From Petropleomorpha daqingensis (lineage in GTDB: Bacteria; Actinomycetota; Actinomycetes; Mycobacteriales; Geodermatophilaceae): 64,000 nucleotides of DNA. Made by a program: the position numbers and the translations under genes. The stretch's first letter is position 1. Every line of letters begins with the position of its first letter. The DNA lies in contig NZ_JACBZT010000001.1 in NCBI RefSeq assembly GCF_013408985.1, positions 682,001-746,000 of the forward strand. Reading direction: 5' to 3'. Positions 39,156-47,428 of the stretch are shown here, in pieces. Below the pieces are notes generated by a model that worked only from the letters and a program-made list of their open reading frames with translations, made no database searches and was not told the origin of the DNA.

Positions 39156-39827
39156 TCAGAACAGCCGCTGGGTCGGGTCGTCCGTCCCCTTGAGGACGGC
39201 GTAGTCGACGGTGACGCAGTCGATGCCCCGGTCGGCCGCCAGCACCCGCGCCTGCGGCTTGATCTCCTGCGCCGCGAAGACGCCCTTCACCGGGGCCAGC
39301 AACGGGTCGCGATTCAACAGTTCCAAATATCTTGTGAGCTGCTCTACTCCGTCGATCTCGCCGCGCCGCTTGATCTCGACGGCGACCGTCGTCCCGGCGG
39401 CGTCGCGGCAGAGCAGGTCGACCGGCCCGATCGCGGTCGGGTACTCGCGGCGCACCAGCGACCAGCCGGCCCCGAAGGTCTCCACGTGCAGCGCCAGCAG
39501 CCGCTGCAGCTCCGCCTCGACGCCGTCCTTCTGCAGGCCGGGGTCGACGCCGAGCTCGTGCGCGGAGTCGTGCGCGACCGACTCGATGGTGATGATCAGC
39601 TGCTCACCGGCCTTGTTGGTGACCGTCCACGTGCCGGATCCGTCGCTCAGCTCGTCCTTGAGCGTGCAGGGCGGGCTCATCCAGTTCAGCGGCTTGTAGG
39701 CGCGGTCGTCGGCGTGGATCGACACCGACCCGTCGGCCTTGACCAGCAGCAACCTGTTGGCCATCGGGAGGTGGGCGGTCAGCCGCCCGATGTAGTCCAC
39801 CGAGCAGCGGGCGATGACCAGACGCAC
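39156..39827 (-). CDS. nucS: Mismatch-specific endonuclease NucS
   Basis: 223 aa, the usual length. NucS makes double-strand cuts at mismatches and replaces MutS/MutL in actinobacteria. The nuclease site is GPVDLLC (Asp137) and VAVEIKRR (Glu151, Lys153); the C-terminus [11 protein letters not shown] resembles the sliding-clamp-binding tail of the family. Start is GTG at 39825-39827 followed by [15 protein letters not shown]; the longer frame is noncoding. Codons 160-172 are made almost wholly of codons rare in this genome, and the duplicated 3' fragment downstream begins at exactly codon 160. So the last third of this gene probably came in with an insertion. Confidence 0.95.
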   Translation of the reverse strand: MRLVIARCSVDYIGRLTAHLPMANRLLLVKADGSVSIHADDRAYKPLNWMSPPCTLKDELSDGSGTWTVTNKAGEQLIITIESVAHDSAHELGVDPGLQKDGVEAELQRLLALHVETFGAGWSLVRREYPTAIGPVDLLCRDAAGTTVAVEIKRRGEIDGVEQLTRYLELLNRDPLLAPVKGVFAAQEIKPQARVLAADRGIDCVTVDYAVLKGTDDPTQRLF

Positions 39828-39937
39828 GGGTCCCGACGCTACCTCGCCGTCTCGCGCACCTCCTGCGGCGTGTCGCGCGGCCGGGTCGCGGCGCGGCTGC
39901 CAAGGTCCGGACGTGCGGCTGCCCGGGCCGGATCGCG

Positions 39938-40042
39938 GTGATCCTCCTGGTGACGGCGACTTTCTTCCTCGTCGCCGACACCAGGAGGACCACCGCCCCC
40001 GGTCGGAACCCGGGCCGCGACCGGTTCGTCGTAGATCCGTGA
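39938..40042 (+). CDS. Possible small membrane protein coupled to the lipoprotein gene
   Basis: 34 codons from GTG at 39938: a hydrophobic start [15 protein letters not shown] followed by a basic tail. The stop overlaps the lipoprotein GTG by 4 bp (GTGA), which suggests coupling. There is no clear ribosome-binding site and a non-standard upstream start is possible. It could be chance. Confidence 0.3.
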   Translation: MILLVTATFFLVADTRRTTAPGRNPGRDRFVVDP

Positions 40043-40878
40043 TCACCCGGTCCGCGGCCGCGCTCGCCGTCCTGCTCCTGCTGGGCGCCTGTGCCCAGAA
40101 GGCGAGCGGCGGAGGCGGCGGCGACACCCCGTCCGCCTACGCGCCGGACCAGCTCGTGCTGCGCGTGGCGTACACCGGCGGCTTCGTGACACCCCAGATG
40201 CTGATCTCCCGGCTGCCGCTGGTCAGCGTCTACGGCGATGGCCGGGTGCTCACCGAGGGCCCGACGCCGGCGATCTATCCCGGCCCCGCGCTACCCAACG
40301 TGCAGGTCGGCCACATCGAGCAGAGCGACGTGCAGGACCTCGTCGACGCCGCGCTCGACGCCGGCGTGGGCGAGACCGACGATCTGGGCACCCCGCCGAT
40401 CGCCGACGCGCCGTCCACGCTGATCACCGTCTCCACCGGACTCGAGAGCCTCGAGCGGGAGGTCTACGCGCTGCAGGAGACGCCGGCAGAGGGCACTGGG
40501 CTCACCGCCGACCAGGTCGCGGCCCGGGAGAAGCTCTCGGGCCTCGTCGACCGGCTCACCGGCCTCTCCGCCGGTGCGAGCGAGTCGTACACGCCCTCGT
40601 CGGTGGCGACCCTGGCCGCGGCCTACACGCCGCCCGACGACCCGCAGCTCGTCCAGCCCGACCAGGCCTGGCCCGGACCTGCGCTCCCGGGAGAGCCGCT
40701 GCCCGGCCCCTTCGGGTTCTCCTGCGCCGTCGCCTCCGGCGACCAGGCCGCTGCTGTGCTGGCCGCAGCCGGCACCGCGAACGCGCTGACCCCCTGGGTC
40801 GGTTCGGACGGCGCCCGCTGGTCGGTCAGCTTCCGGCCGCTGCTCCCGGACGAGTCGGGCTGCGCCGACCTGGCCTGA
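40039..40878 (+). CDS. Lipoprotein of unknown function
   Basis: 279 aa with a signal peptide ending in the lipobox LLGAC, so it should be a membrane-anchored lipoprotein. A short Gly stretch is followed by a domain with [34 protein letters not shown], a pattern seen in conserved actinobacterial lipoproteins without assigned role. Start is GTG at 40039, chosen from the signal peptide. It is divergent from nucS, about 210 bp away, and convergent with the SDF symporter gene, from which a hairpin separates it. Confidence 0.8.
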   Translation: MITRSAAALAVLLLLGACAQKASGGGGGDTPSAYAPDQLVLRVAYTGGFVTPQMLISRLPLVSVYGDGRVLTEGPTPAIYPGPALPNVQVGHIEQSDVQDLVDAALDAGVGETDDLGTPPIADAPSTLITVSTGLESLEREVYALQETPAEGTGLTADQVAAREKLSGLVDRLTGLSAGASESYTPSSVATLAAAYTPPDDPQLVQPDQAWPGPALPGEPLPGPFGFSCAVASGDQAAAVLAAAGTANALTPWVGSDGARWSVSFRPLLPDESGCADLA

Positions 40879-40886
40879 GGACGACG

Positions 40887-40921
40887 CCGGCCCGGCCCCC
40901 TTCGCAGGAGGACCGGGCCGG
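40887..40921. terminator. Hairpin between lipoprotein and SDF symporter genes
   Basis: CCGGCCCGG (40887-40895) pairs with CCGGGCCGG (40913-40921) around 17 nt, followed on the plus strand by GTTTGGTT. It is placed between convergent stops. Confidence 0.7.
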
Positions 40922-40931
40922 TGCGTTTGGT

Positions 40932-42284
40932 TCAGACGGTGGCGGGCTCCGGCTCGCGCGCCTCGGCCTCGGCCTCGGCGGGCGCCAGCGTGTCCACCGT
41001 GGAGGTGGCGCGGTAGCGCTCGAGGTCGAGCAGGCCCTCGCGCTTGGCCACGATCGTCGGGACGAGCGCCTGCCCGGCGACGTTCACCGCCGTGCGCCCC
41101 ATGTCGAGGATCGGGTCGATGGCGAGCAGCAGGCCGACGCCGGCCAGCGGCAGGCCCAGCGTGGAGAGCGTGAGCGTCAGCATCACGATCGCGCCGGTGA
41201 CACCGGCGGTGGCCGCGGAGCCGATGACCGACACCACCACGATGAGCAGGTAGTCGGTGATCGACAGGTGCACGTGGAAGAACTGCGCCACGAAGATCGC
41301 CGCCAGCGCCGGGTAGATCGCGGCGCAGCCGTCCATCTTGGTCGTCGCGCCCAGCGGCACGGCGAAGGAGGCGTAGGACCGCGGGACGCCGAGGTTCTGC
41401 TCGGTCACGCGCTCGGTCACCGGCAACGTGCCGATCGACGAGCGGGAGACGAAGGCCAGCTGGATGGCCGGCCACGCACCGGCGAAGAAGTTCCGGACGC
41501 CCAGGCCGTGGGTGCGCAGCAGGATCGGGTAGACGACGAAGAGCACGAGGGCCAGGCCGATGTAGACCGAGCCGGCGAAGACGCCCAGCGAGCCGAGGGA
41601 GTCCCAGCCGTAGGTCGCGACGGCCTTGCCGATCAGGCCCATGGTGCCGATCGGGGCCAGCAGGATCACCCACCACAGCACCTTCTGCACGATGGCCAGC
41701 GCCGAGCGGGTGAGCTTGAGGAACGGCTCGGCGGGCTCACCGATCTTCAGCGCGGCGATGCCGATCGCCACGGAGAGGACGAGCAGCTGCAGGACGTTGA
41801 ACGACAGGCCGATCGACCCGTCGGGGTTCGCGGAGGCCTGCAGGCCGAAGATGTTGCTGGGCACGAGGCCGGTGAGGAAGTCCCACCACGACCCGGTGGT
41901 GTCGACCGCCTGGGCCGTCGACGCGTCGACCGTGCTGTGCGCACCCGGCCGGGTCAGCAGGCCGAGGCCGATGCCGATCGAGACGGCGATGAGCGCGGTG
42001 ATCGCGAACCACAGCAGGGTCTGGCCGGCCAGCCGGGCCGCGTTGGAGACCTGCTTGAGGTTGGCGATGCTGACGATGACCGCGGTGACGATCAGCGGGA
42101 TCACGATGACCCGCAGCAGCGTCACGAAGATGCTGCCGACCTCGGTCAGGGTGCTGGCCAGCCAGTTGGGCGAGCCGTCGGCGACCGGGCCCATGCTCCG
42201 GGCGACGAGCCCGAGGACGACGCCGAGCGCGAGACCGAGGAGGATCTGGACGGAGAAGGGGATCTTGCGGAGTCGAGAGAGCAC
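40932..42284 (-). CDS. SDF-family cation symporter, possible cystine/sulfur amino-acid importer
   Basis: Sodium/proton:dicarboxylate-or-amino-acid symporter of 450 aa with about eight membrane segments plus re-entrant loops. Family blocks: VTLLRVIVIPLI, SRSSIGTLPVT, GATTKMDGCAAIYPA and DPILDMGRTAVNVAGQ. The same family holds DctA, GltP and the cystine transporter TcyP; GCAAIYPA and DMGRT..NV.G recall TcyP more than DctA, but memory alone cannot settle it. A polycysteine leader peptide gene lies 41 nt upstream, which favours a sulfur amino acid as substrate. Start is GTG at 42282-42284 with AGGAAGA upstream. Confidence 0.88.
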   Translation of the reverse strand: MLSRLRKIPFSVQILLGLALGVVLGLVARSMGPVADGSPNWLASTLTEVGSIFVTLLRVIVIPLIVTAVIVSIANLKQVSNAARLAGQTLLWFAITALIAVSIGIGLGLLTRPGAHSTVDASTAQAVDTTGSWWDFLTGLVPSNIFGLQASANPDGSIGLSFNVLQLLVLSVAIGIAALKIGEPAEPFLKLTRSALAIVQKVLWWVILLAPIGTMGLIGKAVATYGWDSLGSLGVFAGSVYIGLALVLFVVYPILLRTHGLGVRNFFAGAWPAIQLAFVSRSSIGTLPVTERVTEQNLGVPRSYASFAVPLGATTKMDGCAAIYPALAAIFVAQFFHVHLSITDYLLIVVVSVIGSAATAGVTGAIVMLTLTLSTLGLPLAGVGLLLAIDPILDMGRTAVNVAGQALVPTIVAKREGLLDLERYRATSTVDTLAPAEAEAEAREPEPATV

Positions 42285-42325
42285 GAGGTCTTCCTGAAGG
42301 GGTGGATCGGACGGCGGGCGCGGCG

Positions 42326-42403
42326 TCAGCGGCAACAGCAGCCGCTGTGCACGCGCCCGAAGTCGATGACGCGGCGCCGCGTCAGGCCCCACAGGTTGCA
42401 CAC
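42326..42403 (-). CDS. Polycysteine leader peptide (putative cysteine attenuator)
   Basis: 25 codons from GTG at 42401-42403 to TGA, ending RRRVIDFGRVHSGCCCR. Actinobacteria carry short frames of this form (arginines, then I/V-D-hydrophobic-x-RV-x-S, then Cys) before sulfur genes; in mycobacteria polycysteine leaderless small ORFs act as cysteine-responsive attenuators. It has no Shine-Dalgarno sequence, consistent with leaderless translation, and lies 41 nt before the symporter start. Low charged tRNA-Cys would stall the ribosome on the three Cys codons and change access to the downstream gene. Confidence 0.75.
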   Translation of the reverse strand: MCNLWGLTRRRVIDFGRVHSGCCCR

Positions 42404-42455
42404 GGCAGGGTCAAAGGAACGACACCGCCCGGTTCTTCCGGGTGTGCGCGACGTC

Positions 42456-42956
42456 TCAGCCGAAGGTCCACCGGGTCGGGCTGCCGGCGAAGTCCGCGCC
42501 GGACAGCGCGAAGACCCGCCCCGGGGTGACCGCGAACGTGCCGTTGACCGCCGGGTCCTGGAAGTCCGGCGTCAGCCCGGCGCCGTACTTGGCGTTGACC
42601 GCGTCGACGAAGGCGGCGATGCGGTCCGCCTCGGTCACGACCTCGGCCCGGCCCTCGAGGACGACGGGGTCGCGGGCGTTGTCGGTGGTCAGCGTGCAGC
42701 GGGGATCGGCCGCGAGGTTGCGGGCCTTGCGCGAGCGCAGACCGCTGGAGAACCAGAGCCGGCCGTGGTCCCAGATGCCCCAGACCGGCATGATGTGCGG
42801 CCGCCCGTCCGGGCTGACCGTCGCGCACCAGTAGTCGTGGGACACGGTCAACCGGCGCTCGGCCTCGGCCCACGGCAGCAGGCCGGTGCCCTCCCCAGCG
42901 GGCAGGATGCCGTAGCCCGGCATGACCGGGCGGTCGGCGACCGGCCCCACGGTCAC
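42456..42956 (-). CDS. Pyridoxamine 5'-phosphate oxidase-fold protein
   Basis: 166 aa split-barrel flavin/F420-binding protein: LTVSHDYWCATVSPDGRPHIMPVWGIWDHGRLWFSSGLRSRKARNL is typical of the family, with GRAEVVTEADRI after it. Such proteins are flavin- or F420-dependent reductases; the cofactor cannot be decided here. The GTG start shares 4 bp with the stop of the upstream NUDIX gene (GTGA), so the two are coupled. Confidence 0.85.
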   Translation of the reverse strand: MTVGPVADRPVMPGYGILPAGEGTGLLPWAEAERRLTVSHDYWCATVSPDGRPHIMPVWGIWDHGRLWFSSGLRSRKARNLAADPRCTLTTDNARDPVVLEGRAEVVTEADRIAAFVDAVNAKYGAGLTPDFQDPAVNGTFAVTPGRVFALSGADFAGSPTRWTFG

Positions 42957-43483
42957 ACCGCCAGGTGCGCCAGCGCCTGCAGGAGCAGCGCGCTCTGGCC
43001 GTTGGCCAGCTCGGCCAGGACGGTGGCCTCCCGGACCTCGTCGGGCGAGAACCACGAGAACTCCAGCGCGTCCTGCTGGGGCGCGCAGTCCCCCTCGACC
43101 GGGACGACGTAGGCCAGTGACACCGCGTGCTGCCGCGGGTCGTGGAAGGACGTCACCCCCGGTGTCGGGAAGTACTCCGCGATCGTGAACGGCTGCGGGG
43201 CCGGCGGGATCCTCGGGAGGGCCAGCGGACCCAGGTCCTTCTCCAGGTGCCGGAGCAGGGCCGACCGGACCCGCTCGTGGTAGAGCACCCGCCCCGACAC
43301 GAGCGCCCGCTTGACCTGCCCGTCCTCGCCGATCCTCAGCAGGAGGCCCACCCCGGTGACGACGCCCTGCTCGTCCACCCGGACCGGTACCGCGTCGACG
43401 TAGAGGATGGGCAGCCGCTCACGGGCAGCGTCCATCTCCTCCCGGGACAGCCACGCCGCGCCACTCTGCGTCACCTCGGTCAT
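42953..43483 (-). CDS. NUDIX-like DUF4916 protein
   Basis: 176 aa. The order WLSREEMDAARERLPILYVDAVPVRVDEQGVVTGVGLLLR and later SLAYVVPVEGDCAPQQDALEFSWFSPDEV fits the actinobacterial DUF4916 branch of NUDIX folds. I see no full NUDIX box (GX5EX7REUXEEXGU), so hydrolase activity is doubtful. It is coupled to the pyridoxamine-oxidase-like gene downstream. Start at 43483. Confidence 0.8.
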   Translation of the reverse strand: MTEVTQSGAAWLSREEMDAARERLPILYVDAVPVRVDEQGVVTGVGLLLRIGEDGQVKRALVSGRVLYHERVRSALLRHLEKDLGPLALPRIPPAPQPFTIAEYFPTPGVTSFHDPRQHAVSLAYVVPVEGDCAPQQDALEFSWFSPDEVREATVLAELANGQSALLLQALAHLAV

Positions 43484-43519
43484 GGGGACTGTCTAGCGGA
43501 CGCGGGGCGTCGTGGCCCG

Positions 43520-44293
43520 TCAGTCCGCCCAAACGGGTGGGCGCTTCTCCAGGAACGACGCCATGCCCTCTCGTGCGCCGGGCAGCTGGCTGGCCGAGGC
43601 CATGACCTCGACGGCGATCGCGTATGCGTCCCGCTCCGGCCGGTCGAGCTGCGCGTACATCGTCTGCTTGCCCCACGCCTTGCTCGCCCGCGAGCCCCGG
43701 GTGGCGCGGTCCATCAGCTCGCGGACCGCCTTGTCCAGCTCGTCGTCCGGGACGACCCGGTTGACCAGCCCCCACTCCAGCGCCGTCCGGGCGTCGATGA
43801 CGTCGCCGGTGAGCGCCAGCTCCATCGCGCGCTTGCGGCCGACGTTGCGGGCGATCGCCACCATCGGCGTGTGGCAGAACCAGCCGCCCTTGCCGCCGGG
43901 GGCGGCGAACCCCGCCGACGCCGCGGCGACGGCCAGGTCGCAGGAGGCGACCAGCTGGCAGCCCGCCGCGGTCGCGAGCGCGTGCACGCGGGCGAGCACC
44001 ACCTGCGGGACGTCCTGGATGGTCTGCATGAGCTCGGTGCACAGCGCGAGCAGGCTGCGCACCTCCGTCACAGGCTTGCCCGCGACGTCGCGGAAGTCGT
44101 GCCCGGCGCTGAAGACCGGCCCCTCGCCCGCCAGCACGATCCCGGTCGCGTCCGAGCCGCCCGCCTCGGTGAACGCGTCGAGCAGCTGCCGGAGGTGCTC
44201 GCGGGAGAGCGCGTTGCGCCGCGGGCCCCGCGTCATGGTGATCCAGATGGTGTCGTCGTCGCGCTCCACCCGCGGGGCGCCGTCCTCGGTCAT
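43520..44293 (-). CDS. Crotonase-family protein, ECHDC3-like
   Basis: 257 aa. The oxyanion segment FSAGHDFRDV and the block GGKGGWFCHTPMVAIARNVGRKRAMELALTG resemble the ECHDC3-type crotonases. The Glu found at the first catalytic position of enoyl-CoA hydratase is missing in this block, while the second (RAMEL) is present, so the reaction may not be hydration. ATG at 44291-44293; divergent from the oxidoreductase gene, 45 bp away. Confidence 0.85.
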   Translation of the reverse strand: MTEDGAPRVERDDDTIWITMTRGPRRNALSREHLRQLLDAFTEAGGSDATGIVLAGEGPVFSAGHDFRDVAGKPVTEVRSLLALCTELMQTIQDVPQVVLARVHALATAAGCQLVASCDLAVAAASAGFAAPGGKGGWFCHTPMVAIARNVGRKRAMELALTGDVIDARTALEWGLVNRVVPDDELDKAVRELMDRATRGSRASKAWGKQTMYAQLDRPERDAYAIAVEVMASASQLPGAREGMASFLEKRPPVWAD

Positions 44294-44338
44294 GAGCCGA
44301 CTCCACCACCGCGACTGCCGACCCGGCAAGATCGGCCC

Positions 44339-45370
44339 ATGGATCCCGTCCGCTTCGGCCTGGTGGGGTACGGCTTCGGCGGCCGGTACTTCCACGCTCC
44401 GCTGCTGTCCGCCGCACCCGAGGTCGACTTCCTGGGCGTGGTGACCACCAACGCCGAGCGCCGCGAACTCGTGGCCCGCGAGCACCCGCAGGTGGCGACG
44501 TTCGACTCGCTCGAGGCGCTCGTCGAGGCCGGCGCCGAGGCGGTCGCCATCTCCACACCGGCCGACACGCACAGAGCGCTCACCGACCGCGCGCTCGACC
44601 TGGGCCTGGCCGTCGTCTGCGACAAGCCGTTCGCGCTCGACGCGGACGCCGCCCGTGCCTCGGTGGAGCGCGCCGAGCGGCTCGGGCTGCCGCTGGCGCC
44701 CTACCAGAACCGGCGCTGGGACTCCGACTTCCTCACCCTGCGCTCACTGGTCGACAGCGGCCGCCTGGGGACGGTGACCCGCTTCGAGTCGCGGTTCGAG
44801 CGGTTCTCCCCCGTGCCCGGGCCGCCCGGGGCCGGCGGGGGCACGCTGCGCGACTTCGGCAGCCACCTGGTCGACCAGGCGCTGGTGCTGCTCGGCCCGG
44901 TCGCTGCCGTGTACGCCGAGTGGCACGTCAACCCGCAGGGCCTGGACGACGACTTCTTCGTCGCGCTCACCCACGAGAGCGGCGCGCACGCGCACCTGTG
45001 GGGCAGCTGGGTCCAGGGCGCGCCGGGCGACCGGTTCCGGGTCGCCGGCACCGAGGGCGCCTACGTCGTCGGCGGCCCCATGGACGGGCAGGAGGGGGCG
45101 CTGCTGGACGGCCGGACGCCGGCCACCGAGGGCGCGAACTGGGGCGCCGAGCCGGAGTCCCGGTGGGGCCGGTTCTCCCGCGGCGAGGGCAGCGAGGTCG
45201 TGCCCACGGTGAACGGTCGGTGGGACACCTTCTACCCGGCGTTCGCCGCCGCGGTCCGCGGAGTCGGTGCCATGCCGGTGCCGGCGCGCGACGCCATCGC
45301 CACCGCGACCGTGCTCGACGCCGCACGCCGCAGCACCAAGGAGGGCACCGTCGTCCGCCTCGGAGGCTGA
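44339..45370 (+). CDS. Gfo/Idh/MocA family oxidoreductase
   Basis: 343 aa NAD(P)-dependent sugar or inositol-type dehydrogenase. The Rossmann start is VRFGLVGYGFGGRYFHAPLL, the catalytic Lys lies in VVCDKPFAL (EKP-type motif) and the helix DFGSHLVDQALVLLGP follows. Substrate not predictable. ATG at 44339 follows a short divergent region; the last codons Gly-Gly-stop form one arm of the terminator shared with ecm. Confidence 0.88.
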   Translation: MDPVRFGLVGYGFGGRYFHAPLLSAAPEVDFLGVVTTNAERRELVAREHPQVATFDSLEALVEAGAEAVAISTPADTHRALTDRALDLGLAVVCDKPFALDADAARASVERAERLGLPLAPYQNRRWDSDFLTLRSLVDSGRLGTVTRFESRFERFSPVPGPPGAGGGTLRDFGSHLVDQALVLLGPVAAVYAEWHVNPQGLDDDFFVALTHESGAHAHLWGSWVQGAPGDRFRVAGTEGAYVVGGPMDGQEGALLDGRTPATEGANWGAEPESRWGRFSRGEGSEVVPTVNGRWDTFYPAFAAAVRGVGAMPVPARDAIATATVLDAARRSTKEGTVVRLGG

Positions 45371-45400
45371 GAGCGCAGCTTTCCTGCGCTCTCAGCCTCC
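45362..45400. terminator. Bidirectional hairpin overlapping a stop codon
   Basis: GGAGGCTGAGAGCGCAG (45362-45378) pairs perfectly with 45384-45400 around CTTTC. The left arm includes the final two codons and the stop of the oxidoreductase; the right arm ends 3 bp from the ecm stop. Confidence 0.8.
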
Positions 45401-45403
45401 GCA

Positions 45404-47422
45404 TCAGGCGGGCTCGGGGACCGGTGACTCCAGGCCGTGGGCCTCGCGGATGACCTCGACGACCTCGCTCATGATCGTGGTCAGCCCGAAGTCCTTGGGC
45501 GTGAACACCCGGGCCACGCCCTGCTCGCGCAGCCGCCGGGCGTCGCTGTCGGGGATGATCCCGCCGACCACGACCGGGACGTCGTCCAGCCCCGCCTCGC
45601 GCAGCCCCTGCAGCACGGCCGGCACGACCTGCAGGTGCGAGCCGGAGAGGACGGAGAGCCCGACGACGTCGACGTCCTCCTCGACCGCCGCCGAGACGAT
45701 CTGCGACGGCGTGAGCCGGATGCCCTGGTAGACCACCTCGAAGCCGGCGTCCCGCGCCCGGACGGCGATCTGCTCGGCGCCGTTGGAGTGCCCGTCGAGG
45801 CCGGGCTTGCCGACCAGGAAGCGCAGCCGGCCGCCGAGCTCCTCCCCCGTCTGCTGCACGCGGGAACGCACCGCCGTCAGCGACTCGTCCGCCTCGCCGC
45901 CACCGGACGCGGCCGCCACCCCGGTCGGCGCGCGGTACTCACCGAACACCTCGCGCAGGACCCCGGCCCACTCCCCCGTCGTCACCCCGGCGCGGGCGCA
46001 CTCGAGGGTCGCCTCCATGAGGTTCTCGGAGGTGCCGGCGACCTCCCGCAGCCGCGCCAGCGCCCGCTCGGCCGGCTCCGGGTCGCGCTCGTCGCGCCAC
46101 TTCTTCACCGATTCGCAGGCCGCGGCCTCGACCGCCGGGTCGACGGTCTGGATGGCGGTGTCGAGGTCGGCCAGCAGCGGGTTCGGCTCGGTCGACTCGA
46201 ACTTGTTGACCCCGACGACGACCTCCTCGCCGCCCTCGATCCGCCGGCGCCGCTCGGCGAGGGAGGCGACCAGCTGCCCCTTCATGTAGCCGGACTCGAC
46301 GGCGGCGACCGCGCCGCCCATCTCGGCGACCCGGCCCATCTCCTCGCGGGCGCCCTCGACCAGCTCGGCGACCTTCTGCTCGACCACCACCGACCCGGTG
46401 AACAGGTCCTCGTACTCGAGCAGGTCGGTCTCGTACGCCAGCACCTGCTGCAGCCGCAGCGACCACTGCTGGTCCCACGGCCGGGGCAGGCCGAGCGCCT
46501 CGTTCCAGGCCGGCAGCTGCACCGCGCGGGCGCGGGCGTCGCGCGACAGCGTCACCGCGAGCATCTCCAGCACGATCCGCTGGACGTTGTTCTCCGGCTG
46601 GGCCTCGGTCAGCCCGAGCGAGTTGACCTGCACGCCGTAGCGGAAGCGGCGGTGCTTGGGGTCCTCGACGCCGTAGCGCTCCTGCGTCAGCTCGTCCCAG
46701 AGCTGGGTGAAGGCGCGCATCTTGCACATCTCCTCGACGAAGCGCACCCCGGCGTTGACGAAGAAGGAGATGCGGGCGACGACCTCGCCGAAGCGCTCCT
46801 GAGGCACCTGACCGGTGTCGCGGACGGCGTCGAGGACGGCGATCGCCGTCGACAGGGCGTAGGCGATCTCCTGCACCGGCGTCGCGCCGGCCTCCTGCAG
46901 GTGGTAGCTGCAGATGTTGATCGGGTTCCACTTCGGCATCGCCGTGACCGTGTAGGCGATCGTGTCGGCGGTCAGCCGCATCGAGGGCCCGGGCGGGAAG
47001 ACGTAGGTCCCGCGCGACAGGTACTCCTTGATGATGTCGTTCTGCGTCGTCCCGGCGAGCTTGGCGACGTCGTGCCCGTGCTCCTCGGCGACCACCTGGT
47101 AGAGCGCGAGCAGCCACATGGCGGTGGCGTTGATCGTCATCGACGTGTTCATCTCGTCGAGCGGGATGCCGTCGAAGAGCCCGCGCATGTCGGCGAGCGA
47201 GGTGATCGGGACGCCGACCTTGCCGACCTCACCGGCGGCGAGCTCGGAGTCGGGGTCGTAGCCGGTCTGCGTCGGTAGGTCGAAGGCGACCGACAGCCCG
47301 GTCTGGCCCTTCTCCAGGTTGCGCCGGTACAGCGCGTTGGACTCCTTGGGCGAGGAGTGGCCGGCGTAGGTGCGCATCACCCAGGGCCGGTCGCGGTCCT
47401 TCGGCGTTGAAGGGAACGGCAT
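45404..47422 (-). CDS. ecm: Ethylmalonyl-CoA mutase (MeaA/Ecm)
   Basis: 672 aa B12-dependent mutase with substrate barrel and C-terminal cobalamin domain in one chain. It converts ethylmalonyl-CoA to methylsuccinyl-CoA. RTYAGHSSPKESNALYRRNL, LPTQTGYDPDSEL and TTQNDIIKEYLSRGTYVFPPGPS are close to Streptomyces MeaA and differ from methylmalonyl-CoA mutase. The cobalt-binding DxHxxG motif is DGHSNG, with GLSVLSGSH and GGIIPDSD completing the B12 domain. It uses the product of ccr and the epimerase. ATG at 47422 stands 6 nt behind a TAGACT -10 box, so it is leaderless, with the regulon palindrome just upstream. Confidence 0.95.
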   Translation of the reverse strand: MPFPSTPKDRDRPWVMRTYAGHSSPKESNALYRRNLEKGQTGLSVAFDLPTQTGYDPDSELAAGEVGKVGVPITSLADMRGLFDGIPLDEMNTSMTINATAMWLLALYQVVAEEHGHDVAKLAGTTQNDIIKEYLSRGTYVFPPGPSMRLTADTIAYTVTAMPKWNPINICSYHLQEAGATPVQEIAYALSTAIAVLDAVRDTGQVPQERFGEVVARISFFVNAGVRFVEEMCKMRAFTQLWDELTQERYGVEDPKHRRFRYGVQVNSLGLTEAQPENNVQRIVLEMLAVTLSRDARARAVQLPAWNEALGLPRPWDQQWSLRLQQVLAYETDLLEYEDLFTGSVVVEQKVAELVEGAREEMGRVAEMGGAVAAVESGYMKGQLVASLAERRRRIEGGEEVVVGVNKFESTEPNPLLADLDTAIQTVDPAVEAAACESVKKWRDERDPEPAERALARLREVAGTSENLMEATLECARAGVTTGEWAGVLREVFGEYRAPTGVAAASGGGEADESLTAVRSRVQQTGEELGGRLRFLVGKPGLDGHSNGAEQIAVRARDAGFEVVYQGIRLTPSQIVSAAVEEDVDVVGLSVLSGSHLQVVPAVLQGLREAGLDDVPVVVGGIIPDSDARRLREQGVARVFTPKDFGLTTIMSEVVEVIREAHGLESPVPEPA

Positions 47423-47428
47423 GACGGG

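Noticed and set aside
38547-39827. nucS duplication as an assembly error
   Set aside because: The two copies differ at many silent positions and are separated by an intact gene, so they are distinct sequences rather than a misassembled copy.
45404-47422. Methylmalonyl-CoA mutase as the identity of the B12-fused mutase
   Set aside because: The barrel blocks (RTYAGHSSPKESN, LSRGTYVFPPGPS) match MeaA/ethylmalonyl-CoA mutase and it co-occurs with ccr; methylmalonyl-CoA mutase has different residues at these blocks.
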